Part shown: piece by piece, positions 17,554-25,186 of the stretch
How the letters are laid out: each line of letters opens with the position of its first letter
Position numbering within the stretch: position 1 is the first letter of the stretch
Origin: UM-FILTER-47-13 sp964445195
GTDB lineage: Bacteria > Pseudomonadota > Alphaproteobacteria > Micavibrionales > Micavibrionaceae
DNA length: 64,000 nucleotides
NCBI GenBank assembly: GCA_964445195.1
Contig: CAYUKA010000002.1
Span: 84,284-148,283 of the forward strand
Reading direction: 5' to 3'
The notes under the pieces: model-generated
Told to the model about the DNA's origin: nothing
Seen by the model: the letters and a program-made list of their open reading frames with translations, nothing else
The model's database searches: none
Position numbers and translations under genes: made by a program

Positions 17554-18828
17554 ATGGCTGAGATCAAAGTCCCGACGCTGGGCGAATCCGTTTCCGAGGC
17601 GACTGTCGCGCAATGGCTGAAAAAAGAAGGCGAGGCGGTTGAAGCTGACGAGCCGGTTGTTGAACTTGAAACCGACAAAGTAACGCTGGAGGTTAACGCG
17701 CCGCAGGCCGGGGTAATCACCAGCATTATTGCCGGGGAAGGCTCTGAGGTTGAAGTCGGCGCGATCCTCGGCGAGATCGGCGAGAGCGAAGCGGCAAACG
17801 ACTCGGCCCCGGCCAAGGCCGAAAAAGCGCCAGAAAAAACAGAAGAAGAAAAAACAGAAGAGAAATCCGAACCGGCGCGGGAAAAAATTTCTGATGCCGA
17901 AGATGACAGTGACAAGCTCTCGCCCGCCGTCCGTAAGCTGGTTGACGAACATAATCTCGATCCGGCCAAAATCAAGGGCACCGGCAAGGACGGCCGCCTG
18001 ACCAAGGGCGATGTGCAGAGCTTCATTGACGAGCACGGCCGCCACGCCGAGAAGCCGGCGACCGAAGCGGCCTCGACCCATCCCGTCGACAAGGGCGGCC
18101 AGCCTGCGCCGCAACGCGCCGCCGGTGAACGCGAAGAGCGCGTGCGCATGACGCGCCTGCGCCAGCGCATTGCCGAGCGGTTGAAGGAGGCGCAGAACAC
18201 GGCGGCGATGCTGACCACTTTTAACGAGGTCGACATGACCGAGGTGATGGCGGCACGCAGCAAATATAAAGACGGGTTCGAGAAGAAGCACGGCGTCAAG
18301 CTCGGCTTCATGTCGTTCTTCGTCAAGGCGGCGGTGAACGCGCTGAAGGAGTTCCCGGCGGTTAATGCCGAGATTGACGGCGAGGAGATCGTTTATAAGA
18401 ACTATTACGATATCGGCGTGGCCGTCAGCACGCCGCAGGGGCTGATTGTCCCGGTTGTGCGCGATTGCGACACCAAGCCGATGGCCCGGATCGAAAAAGA
18501 CATTATGGATGTCGGTCTGCGCGCCCGCGACGGCAAAATCCAGATGGAAGAGATGATGGGCGGCACCTTTACCATCACCAATGGCGGTATTTTCGGCTCG
18601 ATGCTTTCGACACCGATCCTGAACACGCCGCAATCCGGTATTCTCGGCATGCACAATATCGTCCAGCGCCCGGTGGTGATGCCCGACGGTGAGATAAAGG
18701 CCCGGCCGATGATTTATCTGGCACTGTCTTACGATCACCGCATCATTGACGGCCGCGAGGCCGTGACCTTCCTGGTGCGTATCAAGCAGGCGCTGGAAGA
18801 CCCGCAGCGCTTGCTGCTGGACATCTAG
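17554..18828 (+). CDS. sucB: 2-oxoglutarate dehydrogenase E2, dihydrolipoamide succinyltransferase
   Basis: It forms the core of the 2-oxoglutarate dehydrogenase complex and transfers succinyl to CoA. The protein is 424 residues. AGG at 17545-17547 is only 3 nt from the first ATG (17551) but 6 nt from the second, so the start is taken at 17554 (MAEIKVPTLGESVSEATVAQ). The lipoyl domain has the lipoylated K42 in ELETDKVTLEV. A charged linker rich in Glu and Lys follows. The E3/E1-binding segment SPAVRKLVDEHNL leads to GTGKDGRLTKGDV, and the catalytic domain ends with YDHRIIDGREAV. The upstream 217 bp to the opposite-strand gene must hold a promoter. It ends 3 nt before the next gene. Confidence 0.97.
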   Translation: MAEIKVPTLGESVSEATVAQWLKKEGEAVEADEPVVELETDKVTLEVNAPQAGVITSIIAGEGSEVEVGAILGEIGESEAANDSAPAKAEKAPEKTEEEKTEEKSEPAREKISDAEDDSDKLSPAVRKLVDEHNLDPAKIKGTGKDGRLTKGDVQSFIDEHGRHAEKPATEAASTHPVDKGGQPAPQRAAGEREERVRMTRLRQRIAERLKEAQNTAAMLTTFNEVDMTEVMAARSKYKDGFEKKHGVKLGFMSFFVKAAVNALKEFPAVNAEIDGEEIVYKNYYDIGVAVSTPQGLIVPVVRDCDTKPMARIEKDIMDVGLRARDGKIQMEEMMGGTFTITNGGIFGSMLSTPILNTPQSGILGMHNIVQRPVVMPDGEIKARPMIYLALSYDHRIIDGREAVTFLVRIKQALEDPQRLLLDI

Positions 18829-18831
18829 TAT

Positions 18832-20487
18832 ATGGCCAGAACCCGCGACCGTGTCGAGCAGATTTTTCCGGTTCTGACCGAAGAGCAGCGCGCGCTGATC
18901 TTGCCGTTTGGTGAAGAACGCCCGGTGACGGAAGGCGAGATGCTGTTCGCGCCCGGCGACCGTAATGTGCCGTTTTACGTGATCCTCGATGGCGAGCTGG
19001 AAATCTCGCAGCCCGATATGTACGGGGATAAGCATATTATCACCACGCATGGTCCCGGCGGTTTTACGGGCGAGATCAATATGCTGTCTGAGCGTAAGAA
19101 TCTCGTCAACGGCACGATGCTGACGGCCGGGCGGGTTTTGGCACTGTCCAATGATAATTTCCGCCGCCTGATTGCGATCGAGGCCGACCTGTCAGAATTG
19201 TTTATGCGCGCCTTTATCCTGCGCCGTGTGTCGCTGATTGAGGAAGGGCAGGGCAATATGGTGCTGATCGGCTCGCGCGAGTGCCCCGGTACGCTGCGGG
19301 TGCAGCGTTTCCTGTCACGCAATGGCCAGCCGTTCCGTTATTACGATATTGATGAGGACGAACCGGCACAGGAGATTGTCGGACGTTTTGCTTTAGAGCG
19401 CAGCGACCTGCCTGCCGTCTTCTGCTCCGACAAGGTCTGCAGGAATCCGAGCAACCAGCAACTGGCCGAGGCGCTGGGTCTGGCCGACGCGGTGTCGCCG
19501 GAAGAGGTGTTCGATGTGGCCGTTGTCGGCGCCGGTCCGGCCGGGTTGGCATCGTCGGTTTATGCAGCCTCGGAAGGCCTGAAAGTGATTTCGCTTGAGG
19601 ATGAGGCGCCGGGCGGGCAAGCCGGCACCAGCAGCAAGATCGAAAATTATCTCGGCTTCCCGACCGGTATTTCCGGGCAGGCGCTGGCCGGGCGGGCTTA
19701 TAACCAGGCGCAGAAATTCGGCGCGAAAATCATGTCCTCGCGCCGCGTAACACATATTGACTGCGATCAGCGTCCCTACCGGCTGAGTCTTGAGGGCGGC
19801 GATGTCGTCAGCGCCAGGACCGTTGTGATTGCAACCGGCGCGCAATACCGCAAGCTGCCGCTGGAGGATATGGAACGGTTCGAGGGGATGGGGATTTATT
19901 ACGGCGCGACACAGGTTGAATCGCATCTGTGCCGCGATGAAGAGGTGGCTGTCGTCGGTGGCGGCAACTCGGCGGGGCAGGCGGCGGTGTTCCTGTCGAA
20001 AACGGCCAAAGCGGTGCATATTTTTGTGCGCGGCAAAGAGCTGGCGGCCAGCATGTCGGATTATCTTGTCCAGCGGATTGATGCCTCACCCCGTATTCAC
20101 CTGCACACTGAAACCGAGATTGCCGCTCTGCACGGCGACCGGCGGCTGGAGAAGATCACCGTGCGTGATAAGGCTGGCGGCGAGGAAACGGTGCGGGATA
20201 TCCCTCACATATTTGTGATGATCGGCGCGTCGCCGAACACGGATTGGCTCGATGGCTGCGTGGAGCTGGACGAGCGGGGCTTTGTGATGGCCGCTTCTGA
20301 TCTTGACACCAACCGACTGCTGTCTTCCGGCTGGAACGTGCCGCGTGCGCCTTACCTGCTGGAAACCACCAGGCCCGGTATTTTTGCCGTTGGTGATGTG
20401 CGGTCCGGCAGCGTCAAGCGTGTCGCATCGGCTGTCGGTGAAGGCTCGGTCTGTGTCCAGTTTCTGCATCGTGTTGTGGCAGAGTAA
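18832..20487 (+). CDS. Cyclic-nucleotide-binding / glutaredoxin-like / thioredoxin-reductase-like fusion protein
   Basis: The 551-residue protein has three parts. Residues about 10-130 form a cNMP-binding domain (TEGEMLFAPGDRNVPFYVIL, then GPGGFTGEINML). Residues 141-215 look glutaredoxin-like (MVLIGSRECPGTLRVQRFL), with a single Cys rather than CxxC. From about 226 there is a TrxR-like flavoprotein: VVGAGPAGLASSVYAA for FAD, VVGGGNSAGQAAVFLS for NAD(P)H, and GIFAVGDVRSGSVKRVASAV. The usual CxxC redox pair of thioredoxin reductase is missing; the equivalent region reads YYGATQVESHLC. Such fusions are a known group, but the electron acceptor is not established. It begins 3 nt after the sucB stop, so it belongs to the suc transcript. 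Confidence 0.85.
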   Translation: MARTRDRVEQIFPVLTEEQRALILPFGEERPVTEGEMLFAPGDRNVPFYVILDGELEISQPDMYGDKHIITTHGPGGFTGEINMLSERKNLVNGTMLTAGRVLALSNDNFRRLIAIEADLSELFMRAFILRRVSLIEEGQGNMVLIGSRECPGTLRVQRFLSRNGQPFRYYDIDEDEPAQEIVGRFALERSDLPAVFCSDKVCRNPSNQQLAEALGLADAVSPEEVFDVAVVGAGPAGLASSVYAASEGLKVISLEDEAPGGQAGTSSKIENYLGFPTGISGQALAGRAYNQAQKFGAKIMSSRRVTHIDCDQRPYRLSLEGGDVVSARTVVIATGAQYRKLPLEDMERFEGMGIYYGATQVESHLCRDEEVAVVGGGNSAGQAAVFLSKTAKAVHIFVRGKELAASMSDYLVQRIDASPRIHLHTETEIAALHGDRRLEKITVRDKAGGEETVRDIPHIFVMIGASPNTDWLDGCVELDERGFVMAASDLDTNRLLSSGWNVPRAPYLLETTRPGIFAVGDVRSGSVKRVASAVGEGSVCVQFLHRVVAE

Positions 20488-20542
20488 GACGAACGCAAGC
20501 CGCGTCTGTAAAACACACACATGGACATTATCTATCGTCGGG

Positions 20543-21508
20543 TCAAAGCGGCTGGAACGCGATGATATCGGCTTTGATGAGCTGGTCCATCGCCCGGAAG
20601 GCCCAGTCGTCACGGGCGGCGCTCATATTCCGCACTATGATTTTCGTCAGGCCGGCTCCGACCATGTTGACCTGCTCGCGCGCAGTCGGGACCTGTGAAC
20701 AAAACAACAGCCCGTCAATAAGTTTGAGGCCGTGGCGCGGCGCATTCATCATCAGCCGGTTGACCGGTTCCAGCATAAAGCTGTATTTACCCTCCGGTTG
20801 CTCAATTTCCTCGCCATCTTCACGCATTGTATAGCCGATTGCCGGGTGGGCGCGGGCCGAGAGGCCGAACATGTCGCCGCGGCCGTTGCGGGCTATAGCG
20901 ACGGCAAATTTACGGCCTTTATGTATTTCGGCCTNNNNNNNNNNGATCAACGCGCGGAATGTTTCATCATCTGCGCTTTTGACCGGTTCCATCTCGACCG
21001 GGTTGTCTTCGTACGGCATGAACGTGTCGGGAATTTCGATGACCGGTTTGAGTTGTTCCGTTTCGCGGTCGATCACAAAGACGTTAATGCCGGCCCGGGC
21101 GCAGATACGCATCGACATATTTTCGAAATCCTCACCGCGCCGTGCGGCGAAATCCTTCTCAAAACCTTTATGATCAATGTAGATCGTTTTGATGCCCGCC
21201 TCAGCCATATTCTTGGCGCAGTTCGGGCAAAACGGATCGCTGATGCACAGGCTGGCGCCGTCCGTATAGGGTGCGGCAAGAATGCAGGCTGTTTCGGCAT
21301 GGACCGTACCGCTGCTATTGCCGATTTTCTTCTCTGTCCCCACTGTGTTGGCGATAGAATCGGGCCAGTAATTGGTGCGGGACAAGCTGTAGGAGCGTTG
21401 TGCCGGGTCGGTGCCGAAGATCGTTGCGGCGATCTTGTTTGTCGGGTGGCGGCTGAGGGCGATGATATCGATCGCTTTCTGCATTTCTTCAAACGAGCAA
21501 AACAGCAT
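20543..21508 (-). CDS. dCMP/cytidine deaminase-family protein with a degenerate second deaminase-like half
   Basis: The 321-residue protein (sequence gap of four unknown residues inside) has zinc-deaminase motifs H70-A-E72 in GTVHAETACI and C94/C97 in DPFCPNCAKNMAE. It should hydrolyse an amino group from a cytosine-type nucleotide or base. Residues about 200-321 repeat the layout of the first half: SLSR corresponds to GLSARAHP, the HAE helix to FMLEPVNRLM, and PFCPNCAKNMAEAGIKTIYI to PTAREQVNMVGAGLTKIIV. The zinc ligands are lost, so it looks like a two-domain deaminase with one dead half. The exact substrate is not decided. It is divergent, 58 bp away, from a second deaminase gene. Confidence 0.8.
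   Translation of the reverse strand: MLFCSFEEMQKAIDIIALSRHPTNKIAATIFGTDPAQRSYSLSRTNYWPDSIANTVGTEKKIGNSSGTVHAETACILAAPYTDGASLCISDPFCPNCAKNMAEAGIKTIYIDHKGFEKDFAARRGEDFENMSMRICARAGINVFVIDRETEQLKPVIEIPDTFMPYEDNPVEMEPVKSADDETFRALIXXXXAEIHKGRKFAVAIARNGRGDMFGLSARAHPAIGYTMREDGEEIEQPEGKYSFMLEPVNRLMMNAPRHGLKLIDGLLFCSQVPTAREQVNMVGAGLTKIIVRNMSAARDDWAFRAMDQLIKADIIAFQPL
20935..20944. other. Assembly gap (10 N)
   Basis: Ten unresolved bases fall inside the deaminase gene, between its two halves. The frame is kept on both sides if the gap is exactly ten bases as written. The real length is unknown. Confidence 0.99.
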
Positions 21509-21566
21509 AATTAAAATGGCATTCCAATATTGTTTTTACGGCCCATTCCTTATATAAGCAATTTTA

Positions 21567-22058
21567 ATGACAAAAGCGATACAAGAGCATGTGATGGAGG
21601 CTGAAGGGCCGCAGGATGATGCCTATTATATGCGGCGTGCCTATTTGCAGGCCCTGAAAAGCTATGAGGAAGGCGGCTGTCCGATCGGCGCGGTAATCGT
21701 TGATCCGGAAAGCGGTTCGATCCTTGGCGAGGGTCACAATCATCTGGTTCAGGAAGGCAACCCGATTATCCATGGTGAGATGGATGCCATGCGCAAGGCC
21801 GGGCGTATGGCCTCGCGTCGTCACGTCGTGATGTACACGACCTTAAGCCCGTGCATGATGTGTGCGGGCACGATCGTGCAGTTCAGGATCGGGCGTGTCG
21901 TTGTTGGTGACACGGTGAATTCGCCCGGCAATGTCGACTTTCTGCGTGAGCGCGGGATTAATGTGAGTGTGATGGACGATCCGGATTGTGTTGCGCTGGT
22001 CAGTAAATTCCGCGCGGAAAAGCCGGATTTGTGGCTGGAGGACTGGGGCGGCGCCTAA
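21567..22058 (+). CDS. Cytosine-deaminase-like nucleoside/base deaminase (yeast Fcy1 type)
   Basis: The 163-residue zinc deaminase has H69-G-E71 in IIHGEMDAMRKAGR and C96/C99 in YTTLSPCMMCAGT. The flanking text, with VVVGDTVNSPGNVDFLRERG and an end WLEDWGG, resembles fungal cytosine deaminase more than tRNA adenosine deaminase TadA. Expected reaction is cytosine to uracil, or a related base. No ribosome site precedes the ATG at 21567; an ATG at 21594 is an alternative start. It is divergent from the other deaminase and 114 nt upstream of the LOG/Ham1-like gene on the same strand, suggesting a shared pathway. Substrate is inferred from similarity only. Confidence 0.85.
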   Translation: MTKAIQEHVMEAEGPQDDAYYMRRAYLQALKSYEEGGCPIGAVIVDPESGSILGEGHNHLVQEGNPIIHGEMDAMRKAGRMASRRHVVMYTTLSPCMMCAGTIVQFRIGRVVVGDTVNSPGNVDFLRERGINVSVMDDPDCVALVSKFRAEKPDLWLEDWGGA

Positions 22059-22171
22059 GGCGCTGCTGCAAAGCCTGTGCGTAAATTAGCAAACCCTGAT
22101 TTGCGCGCTTGCACAGTAAAAATGTGCATGTTATCTACGCTTTGTATGTTAAGGGGAATCAGGCCAGACAG

Positions 22172-25051
22172 ATGTCTGACGTGAGTATAGAGTCGAAAAC
22201 TGACACGACCCGAAACCGCCTTAATTGGGCGATCACCACCCTACGTGCGATGCTCTATGGTGACAAGCCCTGTATAGATATTGGCAATCCTGAACAGTCA
22301 TGGCTGTTTGATCAAATGACCCGCATGTATCGTGCGGGTTTTTTGTGTGAAGAGCCTAAATGCTACGTCACTCTGCCTGGCGAGGACCTCAATGCGGTGA
22401 TTGATGAAGATCACGGCACGACGTTGCGCCAGCTCAAGGGCGTGACGATCCGCGAGCCATTGCCGAAAATCCTGACGACGGAAGAAAAATATCTCAATCT
22501 GACGGTTGAGGAAGACGGTATTCACAATTTCAAATTGTTCGGCGTTGATGAAGCTTACCGCTATCACCGCGATTCATTTGGGATGCTCAACGATGCGGAC
22601 GCTTTTGTGCTTTCGCGCGGCGGGCTGATGGAGCTTTACCAGTATCTGCGGTTCCTGAAGGCGGGCGTGGATGGTGTGGCGCTGAATGGTGATAAGCGGT
22701 TTGTTGTGCAGAACAGCGATTCATTCTGGGCACCGCTGCTGGCGGCGTTTGGGCCGGAAATAGGTCAGCTCGGACATACCATTACCAATAGCCGGCATGA
22801 AACGGCAGCGGCGCTGAAAGCGCAGCTTGGCGCACGATCGGCTTACCCCGCCCGCAAAGGCGATATCCCACCGGTCGCACAACCGGGCGCCCATATATAT
22901 GTCGTCACAGGGACCGGCAAGAAAGTGCAGGAATACCGCAAGGTCTTTAACCGCCGCGGCACCGATATCAGTGTAAAATGGTTCCATGAAGCCTTTGCCA
23001 AGCCGCTGGGCGCTGAGGAGTTCAGCTATTCCTATGTTGGCAACCTGGTTGAGAAATACCGTAATCTTTATGAGCATCTGCGCGATAATATCGGCCCGGC
23101 GCGCTTCCGAAAGGAACTGGCTGCCAAAGGCTCCGATATCAACACGGCGCTGGCGCTGCTGGATGACAGCGGCTTTGAAACTGCCGCGGGCCTGACACGC
23201 GGGCCGGAGTTTGCCCATGCCGCTTACCGGCTGAATAACTACCGTGATTACGGGCCGGGGCCGGAGCTGAAGAATATCATGAATGCCATGCAAAACCAGA
23301 CTTTTGAAGGTAAGCGCGGCACGCGGGCAATGGTCAGGCGCATGTTTGCAGCGGCCGAAAGGCTGGAAGACGAACGGCGTGAGGCCGGTTACGAAGAGCC
23401 TGCCGTGTCGTTAAACGTGCGTGATCGTGTGACGACTATGCTGTTCTCGTTCAAAGACATGATCGCGGCGATTGAGGCCGGTAAAGACTGGCGGACTGCG
23501 TTTGACGAGATGCCGATCCGGTTTTATCAGGCCACGACCGATAGCCAGTTGATTAATGCGCCGCGTCCGGATCATGCTGCGGTGGATACGAAATACTTCC
23601 TTGTGCCCAAAGAAGACCCGGAGAAGCGGACTCAGGCTGAAAACCCGCATTTTATAACGTTACACAGCTATACGGCGCAGGTTGTCAAAGCGATAGCCCG
23701 TACAGCCGGATTCCGTGAGATCGAAGACCCTGATGCTTCTCTCACTGGCAAGTTTGCCAAGGCGACCGGAGAGGCCTGGCGTTTGGGGACGCAGCACAGC
23801 CTTCATAAAGGGCGGCGTAGTACCGGTCTGAGCAAGACGGTGACCCGGAAACTGAGCGGGCTGTACCGCTTTATGGCCGGTAATGGCGGTATGCATGACC
23901 TGTCGCTGCCGCGTGATCACAAAATCAAGCGCGGAGACGGCAGCAAATTTGTCATGCGCACACCGCTTGATAATTTCTATGACTTTACCCGTAAGTCCGA
24001 AGGGTTCCTGCTGACGCCCGACAGTCGTAACCTTGAGGGTGACCAGTCATTCTGGGAGCGTAGTTTTGCCTTTTTCTCGTTAATTGTCGGCAAACAGATT
24101 AAAGACAAGACGGTTTCGGCCAAGCCGTTTTTCGTGATGGACTGTCCGACCTGGCGGCCGCTAATGAACGTGTTTAATCATTACGCCGCTGGGCTGATCC
24201 CGGAAATGCCGGAACATATTTTCTCCGGCATCCTTAGGCCCGACGATCCCTGGCTCGCCGATAAGATGAACGAGCCGTTCTCGGAGTATGAGCCGGACCA
24301 GGTGCCGGAGCATGTTTTCCTTGAAGACGGGGACAAGCACACGGGCGAAAAATTCCAGGTCACGATTTATTGCTCGGCCTCGACGACCGATGGCGATATG
24401 AAAGCCTATGCCCGCGACTTTGGCTTTGATCTTGCCGCGTTTGGCTATGACCTGAAAAATGGCGGCGGTACCGGCCCGGACGGGCTGATGTTCGAAACCT
24501 CGCAGGGGGCAAAGCTGTTTAACGGGCAATTCCGGCCGTATTTGGCACGGCGTGGTCATAACGATGATGTTGTACCGCGTGCTCATGTCTCTTCGATCCA
24601 GTGTCAGGATACGAAGGAAGAAGAGGGGCTGTTGACCGACGTTGATTACTGGGCGGTCTACCCGACGATTTACCAGCGTATGCACGAGTTGCAGAATTGC
24701 GATGCGGAAGTGGTGCTTCCCGGCGGTGCGGGAACGATTCAGGAGATTATCGCTTCGGCGATTATGCGTAAGAACGGCCTGTACCCGGTCGAAAACCGGC
24801 CATTGATTATCGTCAATGAAAGCGGCAATTACGACCCGTTCCTGAAGCTGATTCCGAAACAGGACTTTAAGCGGCTCAACATCCAGGTCGTGGACACGAA
24901 GGACGAAGCCTTCGCCCTGCTGCACGAAGCGCGCACAGCCCGGGGCATGCAGCCCACCCTGCCTTACACCGCCGATGAATATGCACGCCTTAAGCACGCT
25001 TTCACCACCCGTCGTTCCTCTTCTCCCACGGCTCCGGCCTTCGCGGCTTGA
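22172..25051 (+). CDS. Multidomain LOG-family nucleotidase-like protein with a Ham1-like middle segment
   Basis: The protein is about 959 residues if started at ATG 22172 (MSDVSIESKTDTTRNRLNWA), 13 nt after AAGGGGAA; the frame runs 21 codons further upstream from a TTG without support. The C-terminal part has the LOG/lysine-decarboxylase-like motif VVLPGGAGTIQEI (about 846-858) and GGGTGPDGLMFETSQGAKL near 770. Near residue 140, DADAFVLSRGGLMELYQYL resembles the same motif in degenerate form. Near 238, HIYVVTGTGKKVQEYRKVF resembles the start of Ham1-type NTP pyrophosphatases. LOG-family enzymes release bases from nucleoside monophosphates. The whole could be a nucleotide-breakdown enzyme with regulatory or inactive halves. 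Context beside two deaminases supports nucleotide metabolism. Confidence 0.7.
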   Translation: MSDVSIESKTDTTRNRLNWAITTLRAMLYGDKPCIDIGNPEQSWLFDQMTRMYRAGFLCEEPKCYVTLPGEDLNAVIDEDHGTTLRQLKGVTIREPLPKILTTEEKYLNLTVEEDGIHNFKLFGVDEAYRYHRDSFGMLNDADAFVLSRGGLMELYQYLRFLKAGVDGVALNGDKRFVVQNSDSFWAPLLAAFGPEIGQLGHTITNSRHETAAALKAQLGARSAYPARKGDIPPVAQPGAHIYVVTGTGKKVQEYRKVFNRRGTDISVKWFHEAFAKPLGAEEFSYSYVGNLVEKYRNLYEHLRDNIGPARFRKELAAKGSDINTALALLDDSGFETAAGLTRGPEFAHAAYRLNNYRDYGPGPELKNIMNAMQNQTFEGKRGTRAMVRRMFAAAERLEDERREAGYEEPAVSLNVRDRVTTMLFSFKDMIAAIEAGKDWRTAFDEMPIRFYQATTDSQLINAPRPDHAAVDTKYFLVPKEDPEKRTQAENPHFITLHSYTAQVVKAIARTAGFREIEDPDASLTGKFAKATGEAWRLGTQHSLHKGRRSTGLSKTVTRKLSGLYRFMAGNGGMHDLSLPRDHKIKRGDGSKFVMRTPLDNFYDFTRKSEGFLLTPDSRNLEGDQSFWERSFAFFSLIVGKQIKDKTVSAKPFFVMDCPTWRPLMNVFNHYAAGLIPEMPEHIFSGILRPDDPWLADKMNEPFSEYEPDQVPEHVFLEDGDKHTGEKFQVTIYCSASTTDGDMKAYARDFGFDLAAFGYDLKNGGGTGPDGLMFETSQGAKLFNGQFRPYLARRGHNDDVVPRAHVSSIQCQDTKEEEGLLTDVDYWAVYPTIYQRMHELQNCDAEVVLPGGAGTIQEIIASAIMRKNGLYPVENRPLIIVNESGNYDPFLKLIPKQDFKRLNIQVVDTKDEAFALLHEARTARGMQPTLPYTADEYARLKHAFTTRRSSSPTAPAFAA

Positions 25052-25186
25052 TGGGAGTCTTTTGTTCCCGCTTCGCAATGACGGTGCGGGGGGCGGGAAC
25101 AGCAAAAACCCCCTTGCCGCTGACCGGTCGATCTTCTACAGTTTTAGCGTTTGTGGCTCTAACCGTCTAAAGAAGTAAGAAAAATC

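Noticed and set aside
17518..19050. Long minus-strand frame (510 codons) opposite sucB and the start of the fusion gene
   Set aside because: It spans two real genes on the other strand and their junction, and the translation resembles no protein.
25069..25086. Possible end of the palindromic repeat (CGCAATGACGG) before lpd
   Set aside because: Only one arm fragment is present; mentioned as a remnant only.
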